From positions 11,638,854-11,702,853 of the forward strand of contig NC_083897.1 in NCBI RefSeq assembly GCF_032452875.1: 64,000 nucleotides of DNA, read 5' to 3'. This document shows positions 10,837 to 21,292 of the stretch, in pieces. How positions within the stretch are numbered: position 1 is the stretch's first letter; each line of letters begins with the position of its first letter. The notes below the pieces were generated by a model, which was given only the letters and a program-made list of their open reading frames with translations, was not told the origin of the DNA and ran no database searches. A program made the position numbers and the translations under genes. Source of the DNA: Bos javanicus (Eukaryota; Chordata; Mammalia; Artiodactyla; Bovidae).

Positions 10837-11193
10837 TTTGCTAGGGCTTCCATAAAATAACAGACTGATTTGACTTAAAACAACAGAAGTTTATTTTCTT
10901 ACAGTTCTGGAGGTTTGGTTTCTTTTGAGGTCTCTATCCTTGACTTGCAGATGGCTACCTTCCTGCTGCATCCTCACATTGCCTTTCTTCTTGCTCAAGC
11001 ATCCCCAGGGTCTCTTCATTTGCCCAAATTTTACTTTATGAGAATACAAATTATATTGGAGTAAGGTTTACCCATATGATCTCATTTAACCTTAATTAAC
11101 TTTAAAGCCACATCAGCAATAATGCCACATTCTAGGGTACTGGGGTTAGGGATTCAACATATGAATCATGAGGAAATACAATTCAGTCAATAA
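10837..11193 (-). mobile_element. Probable ERVL-MaLR type LTR remnant, antisense
   Basis: Plus-strand phrases in order: tttgctagggcttccataa, ttaaaacaacagaagtttatt, cttacagttctggaggttt, gcatcctcacattgccttt, gatctcatttaaccttaatt, ggggttagggattcaacatatg, acaattcagtcaataa. This order is that of an ancient non-coding MaLR-type LTR (MST/MLT1-like) read from its 3' side. No internal retroviral genes are present. The family name is from memory; the repeat call itself is firmer. Confidence 0.5.
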
Positions 11194-11473
11194 AGTGTGT
11201 GTATGTGTGTGTTTGTATTTGCAGTCCTTTAAATTATAGAACTATATATGATTTAGATAAATAATTTAAATATTCATTTAGCAAACAGTATAAGACAAGA
11301 ATTAATTTCTTTTTTTTAAGGGAAGCAAATTCTCACTATATAATTTAGGTGAGATAGGATATGAAGAGCTCTTTTTCTGAGAATGGAATGTTCCTTCACT
11401 CATCTTGTAACTCACCCTCTCAACACAGTTCAAGAAGTCCTGAATATGTTCTATTTTAAAATGAAGGGCCCTT
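11194..11473. other. Unassigned AT-rich DNA
   Basis: Begins with a short imperfect TG repeat (gtgtgtatgtgtgtg). Nothing else recognised. Confidence 0.4.
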
Positions 11474-11557
11474 ACCCAGGTTCAATCCCTGGTCCTGGGT
11501 TGAAAGATCGATATCGCAGAGATGGACATGACTGAGCAACTGACACTTTCACTTTTT
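11474..11557 (+). mobile_element. Bov-tA fragment with internal deletion
   Basis: B-box region (ccaggttcaatccctgg) joined, with most of the Bov-A body missing, to the 3' end (gagatggacatgactgagcaactgacactttcac). It abuts the 3' end of the antisense BovB that follows. Confidence 0.75.
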
Positions 11558-12397
11558 GTTGTTCAGTTATTCAGTCTTGTCTGACTCTTTTCAACCCCAT
11601 GGACTGCAGCAACCCAGGCTTCCCTGTCTTTCACCATCTTCCAGAGTTTGCTCAAACTCATGTCCATTGAGTCAGTGATGCCATCCTACCATCTTATCTT
11701 CTGTCATCCTCTTCTCCTCCCACCTTCAATATTTCCCAGCATCAGGGTCTTTTCTAATGAGTTGCTCTTCACATCAGGTAGCCAAAGTATGGGAGCTGGA
11801 GTTTCAGCTTCAGCATCAGTCCTTCCAATGAATATACAGGGTTGATTTTCTTTAGGATTGACTGGTTTGATCTCCTTGCAATCCGAAGAACTCTCAAGAG
11901 TCATCTCCAGCACAATTCAAGCACATCAATTCATTGGTGCTTAGCTCTCATATCCATGACTACTGGAAAAACCATAGCTTTGACTAGACAGACCTTTGTA
12001 GGCAAAGTAATGTCTCTGCTTTTTAATATGCTGTCTAGGTTTGTCACTGAGTTTCTTCCAAGAAGCAAACGTCTTTTAATTTCATGGCTGCAGTGACAAA
12101 CCACAGTGATTTTGGGGCCCAAGAAAAAAAATCTGTCACAGTTTCGTTTCCCCATTTATTTGCCATGAAGTGATGGGACTGAATCCCAAGATCTTAGTTT
12201 TTTTTTGCATGTTGAGTTCTAAGCCAGCTTTTTCACTCTCCTCTTTCACCTTCACCAAGAGACTTTAATTCCTCTTCACTTTCTTCCATAAGGTTGGTGT
12301 CATCTGCATCTGAGGTTATTGATATTTCTCCTTGCAATCTTGATTCCAGTGTGTGCTTCGTCCAGCGTGGCATTTTGTATGATATACTCTGCATATA

Positions 12398-12470
12398 CAG
12401 GGAAGCCTAGCATGCTGCAGTTCATGGGGTCACAAAGAGTCTAACATGACTGGGCAACTGAACAACAACA
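12398..12470 (+). mobile_element. 73-bp BovB 3' end insertion
   Basis: cagggaagcctagcatgctg through tgggcaactgaacaacaac is the last ~73 bases of BovB (not Bov-tA: the aagcctggcatgctgcagttc part belongs to BovB). TSD actctgcatata at 12386-12397 and actttgcatata at 12471-12482, 11 of 12, made of the host antisense BovB. The tail is an AAC repeat. Confidence 0.88.
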
Positions 12471-12701
12471 ACTTTGCATATAAGTTAAATAAGCAGGTTG
12501 ACAATATACAGCCTTGATGTATATTTTGAACCAAATCTGAACCAGTTTGTTGTTCCAAATCTGCTTCTAACTCTTGCTTCTTGACCTGGATACAGGTTTT
12601 TCAGGAGGCAGGTAGTGTGGTTTGGAATTCCCACCTCATTAAGAATTTTCCACAGTTTGTTGTGATCTACACATCAGAGGTTTTAGCTTATTCAAGCTAT
12701 T

Positions 12702-13016
12702 GAGGCTTCTCTTATAGCTCAGTTGGTAAAGAATCCACCTGCAATTCAGGAGACGGTAGTTCAATTACTGGATCAGGAAGATCCGCTGGAGAAGGGATAG
12801 GCTACCCTCTCCAGTATTCTCGGACTTCCCTTGTGGCTCAGCTGGTAAAGAATATGCCTGCAATATGGGAAACCTGGGTTCAATCCCTGGTTTGGGAAGA
12901 TCCCCTTGAGAAGGGAAAGGCTACCCATTCCAGAATTCTGGCCTGGAGAATTCCATGGACTTTATAGTCCATGGGGTTGCAAAGAGTCAGACACGACTGA
13001 GCGACGTTAACTTTCA
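12702..13016 (+). mobile_element. Composite Bov-tA (two tRNA heads)
   Basis: tRNA-like unit 12702-12820 ending ctccagtattct, then a full Bov-tA at 12821-13016 (cttcccttgtggctcagctgg, B box ggttcaatccc, body, end gacacgactgagcgac). The same dimer junction occurs at two other loci in the window. Inserted in the antisense BovB. Confidence 0.88.
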
Positions 13017-13496
13017 TAAAGCAGAAGTAGATGTTTTTCTGGAATTCTCTAGCTTTTTCTGTGATCCAATGATGTTGGCAGTTTGATCTATGGTTCCTCT
13101 GCCTTTTCTAAATCCAGCTTGTACATTTGGAAGGTCTCAGTTCACATTCTGTTAAAGCCTAGCTTGATTATTTTGAGCATTACTTTGCTAGCATGTGAAA
13201 TGAGTGCAATTGTGTGGTAGTTTGAGCATTCTTTGGCAATGTTCTTCCTTGGCATTGGAATGAAAACTGACCTTTTTCAAACCAGTGACCACTTCTGAGT
13301 TTTCCAAATTTGTTAGCATATTGAATATACCACTTTCACAGCATCATCTTTTAGAAATGTAAATAGCTCAGCTGGAATTCCATCACCTTCACTAGCTTTG
13401 ATCCTAGTGATGCTCCCTAAGGCCCATTTGAGTTGACACTCCAGGATGTCTGGCTCTAGGTTAGTGATCACACCATCATGGTTATCTGGATCATTA

Positions 13497-15194
13497 GAAT
13501 TTCTCTTCAAGAAAATTAGAGATATCAAGGGAAATTTTCATGCAAAGATGGACACAATAAAGGACAGAAATGGTATGGACCTAACAGAAGCAGAAGATAT
13601 TAAGAAGAGGTGGCAAGAATATACAGAAGAACTATACAAAAAAGATCTTCATGACCCAGATAATCATGATGGTATGATTACCCACTAGAGCTAGACATCC
13701 TGAAATGAGAAGTCAAGTGGGCCTTAGGAGGCTTCACTACGAATAAAGCTCATGCAAGTGATGGAATTCCTGTTGAGCTATTTCAAATCCTAAAAGATGA
13801 TGCTGTGAAAATGCTGCACTCAATATGCCAGCAAATTTGGAAAACTCAGCAGTGGCCACAGGACTGAAAAAGGCTAGTTTTCATCCCAATCCCAAAGAAA
13901 GGCAATGCCAAAGAATGTTCAAACTACTGCACAATGGCACTAATCTCACATGCTAGCAAAGGAATGCTCAAAATTCTTCAAGCCAGGCTTCAATAGTATG
14001 TGAACCAGGAACTTCCAGATGTTCAAGCTGGATTTAGAAAAAGCAGAGGAACCAGAGATCAAATTGCCAACATCTGCTGGATCATTGAGAAAACAAGAAT
14101 TCCAAAAAAACATCTACTACTGCTTTATTGATTATGCCAAAGCCTTTGACTGTGTGGATCACAATAAACTGTGGAGAATTCTTAAAGAGATGGGAATACC
14201 AGACCACCTGACCTGCCTCTTGAGAAATCTCTATGCAGGTCAAGAAGCAACGGTTAGAACAGGACATGGAACAACAGACTGGTTCCAAATAGGAAAAGGA
14301 GTACGTCAAGGCTATATATTATCACCCTGTTTAGTTAAATTCTACACAGAGTACATCATGAGAAATGCCAGGCTGGATGAAGCACAAGCTGGAATCAAGA
14401 TTGCCAGGAGTAATATCAATAACCTCAGATATGCAAATGACACCACCTTTATGGCAGAAAGTGAAGAACTAAAGAGCCTCTTGATGAAAGTGAAAGAGGA
14501 AAGTGAAAAAGTTGGATTAAAGCTCAACATACAGAAAACTAAGATCATGGCATCTGGTCCCATCACTTCATGGGAAATATATGGGAAAACAATGGAAACT
14601 GAGAGACTTTATTTGGGGGGGCTCCAAAATCACTGCAGATGGTGACTGCAGCCATGAAATTAAAAGACGCTTACTCCCTGGAAGAAAAACTATGACCAAC
14701 CTAGACAGCATATTAAAAAGAAAAGATGTTGCTTTGCCAACAAAGGTCCGTCTCTTCAAAGCTATGGTTTTTCCAGTAGTCATGCATGGATGTGAGAGTT
14801 GGAATATAAGGAAAGTTTAGTGCCAAAGAATTGATGCTTTTGAACTGTGGTCTTGGAGAAGACTCTTGAGAGTCCCTTGGGATGCAAGGAGATCAAACCA
14901 GTCCATCCTAAAGGAAATCAGTCCTGAATATTCATTGGAAAGACTGATGCTGAAACTCCAATACTTTGGCCACCTGATGGGAAGAACTGACTCATTTGAA
15001 AGACCCTGATGCTGGGAAAGATTGAAGGCAGGGGGAGAAGGTGACGACAGAAGATGAGATGGTTGGATGGCATCACCAACTTGATGGACATGAGTTTGAG
15101 CAAGCTCCGGAGTCGGTGAAGGACAAGGAAGCCTGGTGTGCTATGGTTCATGGGGTACCAAAGAGTCAGACATGACTGAGCGACTGAACTAACT
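13497..15194 (+). mobile_element. BovB LINE, sense copy inside antisense BovB
   Basis: Runs from the linker upstream of the reverse transcriptase (ctcttcaagaaaattagag) to the 3' end (gagcgactgaactaact), about 1.7 kb. Older signature cctgaatattcattgg. TGA at 13865-13867 replaces the tryptophan of the QDWKR motif; the same change is in the 35139 copy. It splits the antisense BovB 11558-13496 / 15195-15850, so the two form a large inverted repeat. No clear TSD was recognised. Confidence 0.92.
14019..14645 (+). pseudogene. BovB reverse transcriptase fragment, 208 codons
   Basis: Open frame covering the RT palm: motif A region FIDYAKAFDCVDH, GMGIPDHLTC-type helix, motif B KGVRQGYILSP, and motif C, which reads YAND where active copies have YADD, so one catalytic aspartate is replaced by asparagine. 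The frame ends in a frameshift just after TSWEI. In RTE elements this domain copies the element RNA at a nick made by the endonuclease. Here the endonuclease is absent, an upstream stop is present at 13865, and the catalytic site is changed, so it cannot be functional. Confidence 0.9.
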
Positions 15195-15850
15195 GAAGAT
15201 ATTTTTTTTATAGTTCTTCTGTGTTTTCTTGCCACCTCTTCTTAGTATCTTCTGCTTCTGTTAGGTCCATACCATTTCTGTCCTTTACTGTGCCCATGTT
15301 TGCATGAAATGTTCCTTTGTTATCTCTAATTTTCTTGAAGAGATCTCTAATCTTTCCCATTATATTGTTTTCAGAGGAAAAATCAATAGAATGTTTGCAT
15401 TGTTTTACATTGTTTGCTTAAAAAGTCTTTATCTCTCCTTGCTATTCTCTGTAACTCTGCATTCAGATCAGTGTATATGTCCTTTTCTCCTTTGCCTTTC
15501 CCTTCTTTTCTCAGGGAGGCCTGTAAGGCCTCCTCAGACAACCAGTTTGCCTTTTTGCATTTCTTTTTCTTGGGGATGGTTTTTAGTCACCGCCTCCTAT
15601 ACAATGTTATGAACCTCCATCCATAGTTCTTCTGGCACTCTGTCTATCAGATCTAATCCCTTGAATCAATTTGTCACTTCCACTGTATAATCATGAGGGA
15701 TTTGATTTAGGTCATACCTGAATGGCCTAGTGGTTTCCCCTATGTTCTTCAATTTAAGTTTGAAGTTTGCAATAAGGAGTTCATGATCTGAGCCACAGTC
15801 ATTTCCAGGTCTTGTTTTTGCTGACTGTATAGAGCTTGTCCATCATTTCA
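15195..15850 (-). mobile_element. BovB LINE, antisense, 5'-side remainder of split copy
   Basis: Continues the antisense element broken at 13496: gaagatattttttttatagttc, then antisense of the KDRNGMDL / KKRWQEYTEEL coding part, through to the junction of the endonuclease and linker (gagccacagtcatttcc, gactgtatagagcttg). It ends near 15850, so the copy is 5' truncated and lacks the endonuclease. Confidence 0.88.
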
Positions 15851-16842
15851 GAAAAAGGTCGCTCATGAACCAAACTAGCTTTATAAACCCAGTTGAATTT
15901 AAGTTTTAAATCCTGGGGAGCAAAAATAATTATTTTTCTTGAATGAGAGAGTGGATAGGAAAATGTTTAAATGTATATAATGTAGTAATATAACTCGTCA
16001 GTAAATTGAGACACTTCACAAACAAGTGCCAGGAATCTAAATGTAGCCATTGCAAAGTAGAAAACTCGGAGAAACTTGTTCAAATAGTTGAAAACTTGAT
16101 AGTATATCTTTTGCTCTATTTTTTTTTCTGGATATTCTAACCAAAATTCTTTTCTATCTAGAAGTCAAAGTATTAAAGAGCATTTTCCAGATAACATTTG
16201 TTTCACTTTGCTTTTTAAAAAATAATAAAGTTGGCCTCAATTTGCTTGAGAACCTCAGATATAAAGCCTTCCCTGATTAAAAAGCCACCGACTGCATCTT
16301 TGGTTTCCTGCCTCAGTTTTCCATTTCTTTAATTAACAGCTTGTTTGTGCTTCTGCACTACAATTCTGTAATACACTGTAATTATTTTTCACTGATCATT
16401 GCATGATTTCCATAAATAACAAATTCTGAATTCCAAATTTTACATAAATAAAATTAATATGTCACAGATTCCAGGCTTGCAATGATAAGTATGGCAAACC
16501 ATTTCTCATTTTAACTTAAGATGATACTGTTATGATGGACTCCATAGGATAATACCCTTTAAGAATAATGGACATTAATCCTATAGAAATACAAAGTAAA
16601 AAACAATAGTGTTAACTAACTTACTCAGTGTGAGAGTGTGATTAAGAGAAAATAGACTCTCTATTATATCTATAAGGGATGATAATAACACAAAACATTA
16701 AACTTAGTGTAAGAATGTTTCTTGTTAAGGATATGTTTCTAGATTTAAATATAATTTTATAGATGAAAGCATATGTGCCAAATAAGTTTATAAATATGCC
16801 AACATTTAAGAACTTTGAACTTTTATGTACTCAGTGTACCCT
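15851..16842. other. Unassigned DNA with a repeat-free patch
   Basis: No gene or named repeat seen. 16195-16440 contains closely spaced AT-rich homeodomain-like words (taattaac, taattat) and complex sequence; noted as a possible conserved non-coding patch. Confidence 0.35.
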
Positions 16843-17421
16843 CAGATCAGATCAGATCAGTTGCTCAGTTGTGTCCGACTCTTTGCAACCCCATGAATCG
16901 CAGCACGCCAGGCCTCCCTGTCCATCACCAACTCCCAGAGTTCACCCAGCCTCATGTCCATCGAGTCAGTGATGCCATCCAGTCATCTCATCCTCTGTCA
17001 TCCCCTTTTCCTCCTTCCCCCAATCCCTCCCAGCATCAGAATCTTTTCCAATGAGTCAATTCTTCGCATGAGGTGGCCAAAGTACTGGAGTTTCAGCTTT
17101 AGCATCAGTCCTTCCAAAGAAATCCCAGGACCGACTTCCTTTAGAATGGACTGGTTGGATCTCCTTGCTGTCCAAGGGACTCTCGAGAGTCTTCTCCAAC
17201 ACCACTGTTCAAAAGTATCAATTCTTCCGCGCTCAGCCTTCTTCACAGTCCAACTCTCACATCCATACCTGACCACAGGAAAAACCATAGCCTTGACTAG
17301 ACGAACCTTTGTTGGCAAAGTAATGTCTCTGCTTTTGAATATGCTATCTAGGTTGGTCATAACTTTCCTTCCAAGGATTAAGTGTCTTTTAATTTCATGG
17401 CTGCAGTCAACATCTGTAGTG
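16843..17421 (-). mobile_element. BovB LINE 3' end with GATCA-type tail
   Basis: Antisense BovB starting in a pentameric tail (cagatcagatcagatcag) and ending near gcagtcaacatctgtagt. Younger signature (aaagaaatcccagg in antisense). The minus frame 16998-17468 is open for 156 codons (CSHEIKRHL, YGCESWTVKKAE, YFGHLMRR) and ends at the recurrent CGA-to-TGA stop (complement of tca at 16998-17000). The first ~14 codons lie outside the element. Confidence 0.93.
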
Positions 17422-18785
17422 AGCCAATTCATCTCAAATCCTAGATGTTGTGTTTTAGAAATATACAACTTTTATTTTAGCAAAAATAATTTTTTTTTTT
17501 ACCAGTTTTACTGAAATCAACAGGGATCAGTCTTATTTCAGTTCAGTTGGATGACAGAGCTTGCATTTGGTAAAATTATTTGATTAGAGAGTAATCATCA
17601 TTATTAGATTACAGGGAATTAAATTACAATTACTAAAAATTACAGGTAATTACAATACAGCTTAATTTCAAAGCTAAACTCATCTTCCAAAGAAAAATAT
17701 TTTATCCATGTGATTAAAATATGCCTGTATATCTATTAATGTGATGCATAATAATGGCTTTGGTCATTTGAAAGCCAAAAGTATGTAATTGAACAATCAT
17801 TACAGCCACACTGCCTGAAGGCACTATTTGTCAAGAGAGTTATATGATGGCCAATTATATCCACTCAACCTTGAAGGATAATTCTATCTTCTGATAGGAA
17901 CAAATTGCCATTATACCCCCCACCTCAAAGTTTAACTATTGGCTTTTACAATGTAAAGTTTCTAAAATGAACACTTTTTCTTTAAGTGCAAGACTTGCTT
18001 TCATTTATATAAAACTATCTAATACACAAATTCATCAGAATGTCATATAAATGTTCAAAGAAAATTAAAGTATAGCCTCAACCCTTAAGAACATAGAAAC
18101 AAAAAATAAGGGATAAAATTATAAATTACTGAAATAGTCAAAACAATCTTTCTCAGAGACATAGTGACTTTGCTTTAATAGGCAGATTGGTAACCTAGTT
18201 TTCTGGCTCAGAGAACATTAGAAGCAATAAACCAGAGAGAAACTGGAGGAAACTGTTAAGGCATTTATAACAGCAGCAAGAGAAGTAATAGCTCAAAATG
18301 TTACTTCAATGATAGGAATAGAATAACTAAAAGATAGTAGTGAACTTTAATTTGACATAATTTGTCACAATTTGTCACAGTACAATAAAGGTTGCTTTTA
18401 ATGTTCATCTTGAGTTATCAAGAAATAGGTAAGTTATGTGCAGTGTCCTTCTTGGAATGCCAGGAGTATAATAGATATTAGAAAGTTTTCCATCAAGAAT
18501 TAGTATTTCTCATTATAATTTCACTGTCTTGAAATTTACTTTCTTCAGTGAAGTCAAATAAGGTAAACAATATTCTACACTTATGTGACATGAAATAGAA
18601 TTTAATATTCCAGAAATAAAAGTGCTTTTCTGTGATGATATTTAGTTGCATTTTCTTGCTTAGGTATTTCATTTTAAAAATGTCAGTTTAGAATTTCAAG
18701 TATTTGAATTTATTTAATAATTTATATTTTGTAAATGTGCTCTGGACCCTGGAAACTGTCTACTTGTCACTTTGAGGTTTGAGTG
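17422..18785. other. Unassigned AT-rich DNA
   Basis: No coding region or repeat family recognised over about 1.3 kb. A short T tract lies near 17490. Confidence 0.4.
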
Positions 18786-19480
18786 AAAATTTGGAGCAGT
18801 ATTTGAAAATATATTTAATATCAGGATTTTTTTTCTAATTTTATTTTTAAAATTTTTATTGAAATATGTTTGAGTTATAGTGTTGTGTTTCAAATGAAAC
18901 AGCAAAGTGATTCATTTTATATATACATATATATTCTTTTTATATTCTCTTCATTATAGGTTATTACAAGATATTGAATATAGTTCCCTATGCTATATAG
19001 TAGGTACTTGTCAGTTATCTATTTTACAGACAGTAGTGTAGATATTTTAATCCAAACTGCTGATTTATCCCTCCCTCATTTTCACTTTGGTAACGAAACA
19101 TTTGTTTTCCATGTGTTACTTGTGTAAATAAGTTCATTGGTATCTTTTTTTTTAGACTCCATATATAAGTGATATCATATGATATTTGTCTTTGGCTTAT
19201 TTCACTTAGTATGACAATCTCTAGGTCCATCCATGTTGGTGTAAATGGCATTGTTTTATTCTTTTTATGACTGAGTAGTATTACATTGTTTATATACACC
19301 ACATCCTCTATCTGTTCATCTTTTGATGGACATTAGGTTGCTCCCATGTCTTGGCTAATTTAAATAGTGTTGCTGTGAACATTAGAGTGTATGTATCTTT
19401 TCAAATTATAGTTTTTCTCTGGATATATGCCAAGATAGTGGAATTGCATAATCATATGGTTGCTCTATTTTTATTTTTTT

Positions 19481-20128
19481 TTCCAACTACAATTTTATTT
19501 TATTTTTAAACTTTACAAAATTGTATTAGTTTTGCCAAATATCAAAATGAATGCGCCACAGGTATACATGTGTTCCCCATCCTGAACCCTCCTCCCTCCT
19601 CCCTCCTCCCTCCCCATACCGTCCCTCTGGGTCATCCCAGTGCATTAGCCCCAAGCATCCAGTATCGTGCATTGAACCTGGACTGGCAACTCGTTTCATA
19701 CATGATATTTTACATGTTTCAATGCCATTCTCCCAAATCTTCCCACCCTCTCCCTCTCCCACAGAGTCCATAAGACTGTTCCATACATCAGTGTCTCTTT
19801 TGCTGTCTCGTACACAGGGTTATTGTTACCATCTTTCTAAATTCCATATATATGCATTAGTATACTGTATTTATGTTTTTCTTTCTGGTGTACTTCACTC
19901 TGTATAATAGGCTCCAGTTTCATCCACCTCATTAGAACTGATTCAAATGTATTCTTTTTAATGGCTGAGTAATACTCCATTGTGTATATGCAGCACAGCT
20001 TTCTTATCCATTCATCTGCTGATGGACATCTAGCTTGCTTCCATGTCCTGGCTATTATAAACAGTGCTGTTATGAACATTGGGGTGCACATATCTCTTTC
20101 CCTTCTGGTTTCCTCAGTGTGTTTGCCC
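19481..20128 (-). mobile_element. L1-BT 3' end inserted in L1-A
   Basis: Antisense young L1: poly-A as T-rich start, taaactttacaaaattgta, caaatatcaaaatgaatgc, a pyrimidine-rich (minus strand G-rich) block at about 19584-19615, then the ORF2 C-terminus. TSD atttttattttttt at 19467-19480 and 20129-20142, perfect 14 bp, made of L1-A sequence. 5' truncated at 648 bases. Confidence 0.93.
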
Positions 20129-20181
20129 ATTTTTATTTTTTTAAGGAACCTCCATATTGTTATTCGTAGCGGCTGTACCAA
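19837..20181 (-). pseudogene. L1 ORF2p C-terminal fragment
   Basis: The minus-strand frame shows the end of L1 ORF2p: IIARTWKQARCPSADEWI, IYTMEYYSAIKKN, then LMRWMKLEPIIQSEVHQ. The first ~17 codons come from the older host L1 and the rest from the young L1-BT, so the frame crosses an insertion junction. The RT and endonuclease domains are absent. In intact elements this C-terminal segment belongs to the RNA-binding end of the ORF2 protein. Confidence 0.85.
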
Positions 20182-20914
20182 TTTACATTCCTACCAACAG
20201 TATAGGAGAGTTCATTTTTGTCCACACCATCACTGTGTGGATCACAATAAACTGTGGAAAATTCTGAAAGAGATGGGAATACCAGACCACCTGATCTGCG
20301 TCTTGAGAAATTTGTATGCAGGTCAGGAAGCAACAGTTAGAACTGGACATGGAACAACAGACTGGTTCCAAATAGGAAAAGGAGTTCGTCAAGGCTGTAT
20401 ATTGTCACCCTGTTCATTTAATTTATATGCAGAGTACATCATGAGAAATGCTGGACTGGAAGAAACACAAGCTGGAATCAAGATTGCCAGGAGAAATATC
20501 AATAACCTCAGATATGCAGATGACACCACCCTTATGGCAGAAAGTGAAGAGGAACTCAAAAGCCTCTTGATGAAAATGAAAGTGGAGAGTGAAAAAGTTG
20601 GCTTAAAGCTCAGCATTCAGAAAACAAAGATCATGGCATCCGGTCCCATCACTTCATGGGAAATAGATGGGGAAACATTGGAAACAGTGTCAGACTTAAT
20701 TTTTCTGGGCTCCAAAATCACTGCAGATGGTGACTGCAGCCATGAAATTAAAAGACACTTACTCCTTGGAAGGAAAGTTATGACCAACCTAGATAGCATA
20801 TTCAAAAGCAAAGACATTACTTTGCCAACAAAGGTCCGTCTAGTCAAGGCTATGGTTTTTCCTGTGGTCATGTATGGATGTGAGAGTTGGACTGTGAAGA
20901 AGGCTGAGCGCTGA
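19982..20914 (+). pseudogene. Three-element chimeric open frame ending in BovB reverse transcriptase
   Basis: 310 codons open from GTG (first ATG at 19988). Codons 1-49 are antisense L1-BT, 50-84 antisense L1-A, and 85-310 in-frame BovB starting at CVDHNKLW. The BovB part has motif B (GVRQGCILSP from codon 134) and an intact YADD at codons 178-181, then the C-terminal domain to KKAER. Motif A, with its catalytic aspartate, was lost by 5' truncation, so activity is not expected. Whether it is ever transcribed is unknown; most likely it is a chance open frame. Confidence 0.85.
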
Positions 20915-21292
20915 AGAATTGATGCTTTTGAACTGTGGTGTTGGAGAAGGCTCTCAAGAGTCCCTTGGACAGCAAGGAGATCCAACCAGTCCATTCTGAA
21001 GGAGATCAGCCCTGGGATTTCTTTGGAAGGACTGATGCTAAAGCTGAAACTCCAGTACTTTGGCCACCTCATGTGAAGAGTTGACTCATTGGAAAAGATT
21101 CTGATGCTGGGAGGGATTGGGGGCAAGAGGAGAAGGGGACGACAGAGGATGAGATGGCTGGATGGCATCACTGACTCGATGGACGTGAGTCTGGGTGAAC
21201 TCCGGGAGTTGGTGATGGACAGGGAGGCCTGGCTTGCTGCGATTCATGGGGTTGCAAAGAGTAGGACACAACTGAGTGACTGATCTGATCTG
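20234..21292 (+). mobile_element. BovB LINE 3' third inserted in L1-A
   Basis: Begins just after the motif A codons (tgtgtggatcacaataaac) and ends in a TGATC pentamer tail (tgatctgatctgatc). Target bases atcac occur at 20229-20233 and 21293-21297; because the tail ends in gatc the TSD length is ambiguous. Younger signature cctgggatttctttgg. One of the best preserved BovB copies here: the first stop is at 20912-20914 (CGA-to-TGA near KKAER) and the downstream frame stays readable. Confidence 0.94.

Larger units (their letters stand above)
11558..13496 (-). mobile_element. BovB LINE, antisense, 3' two-thirds (left part of a split copy)
   Basis: Starts at its 3' tail (gttgttcagttattcag) and runs toward the 5' side through the C-terminal domain, the motif C region (reading tgcagatgac with a 2-bp loss before it), motif A surroundings and the linker before the reverse transcriptase. 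Older signature (aatgaatatacaggg in antisense). Interrupted by a 73-bp BovB (12398-12470) and a composite Bov-tA (12702-13016). Multiple frameshifts and stops, including TGA at 11704-11706. Continues at 15195 beyond a sense BovB. Confidence 0.92.

Noticed and set aside
10837..11193. Endogenous retrovirus with coding genes
   Set aside because: Only an LTR-like stretch is present; no gag, pol or env similarity on either side.
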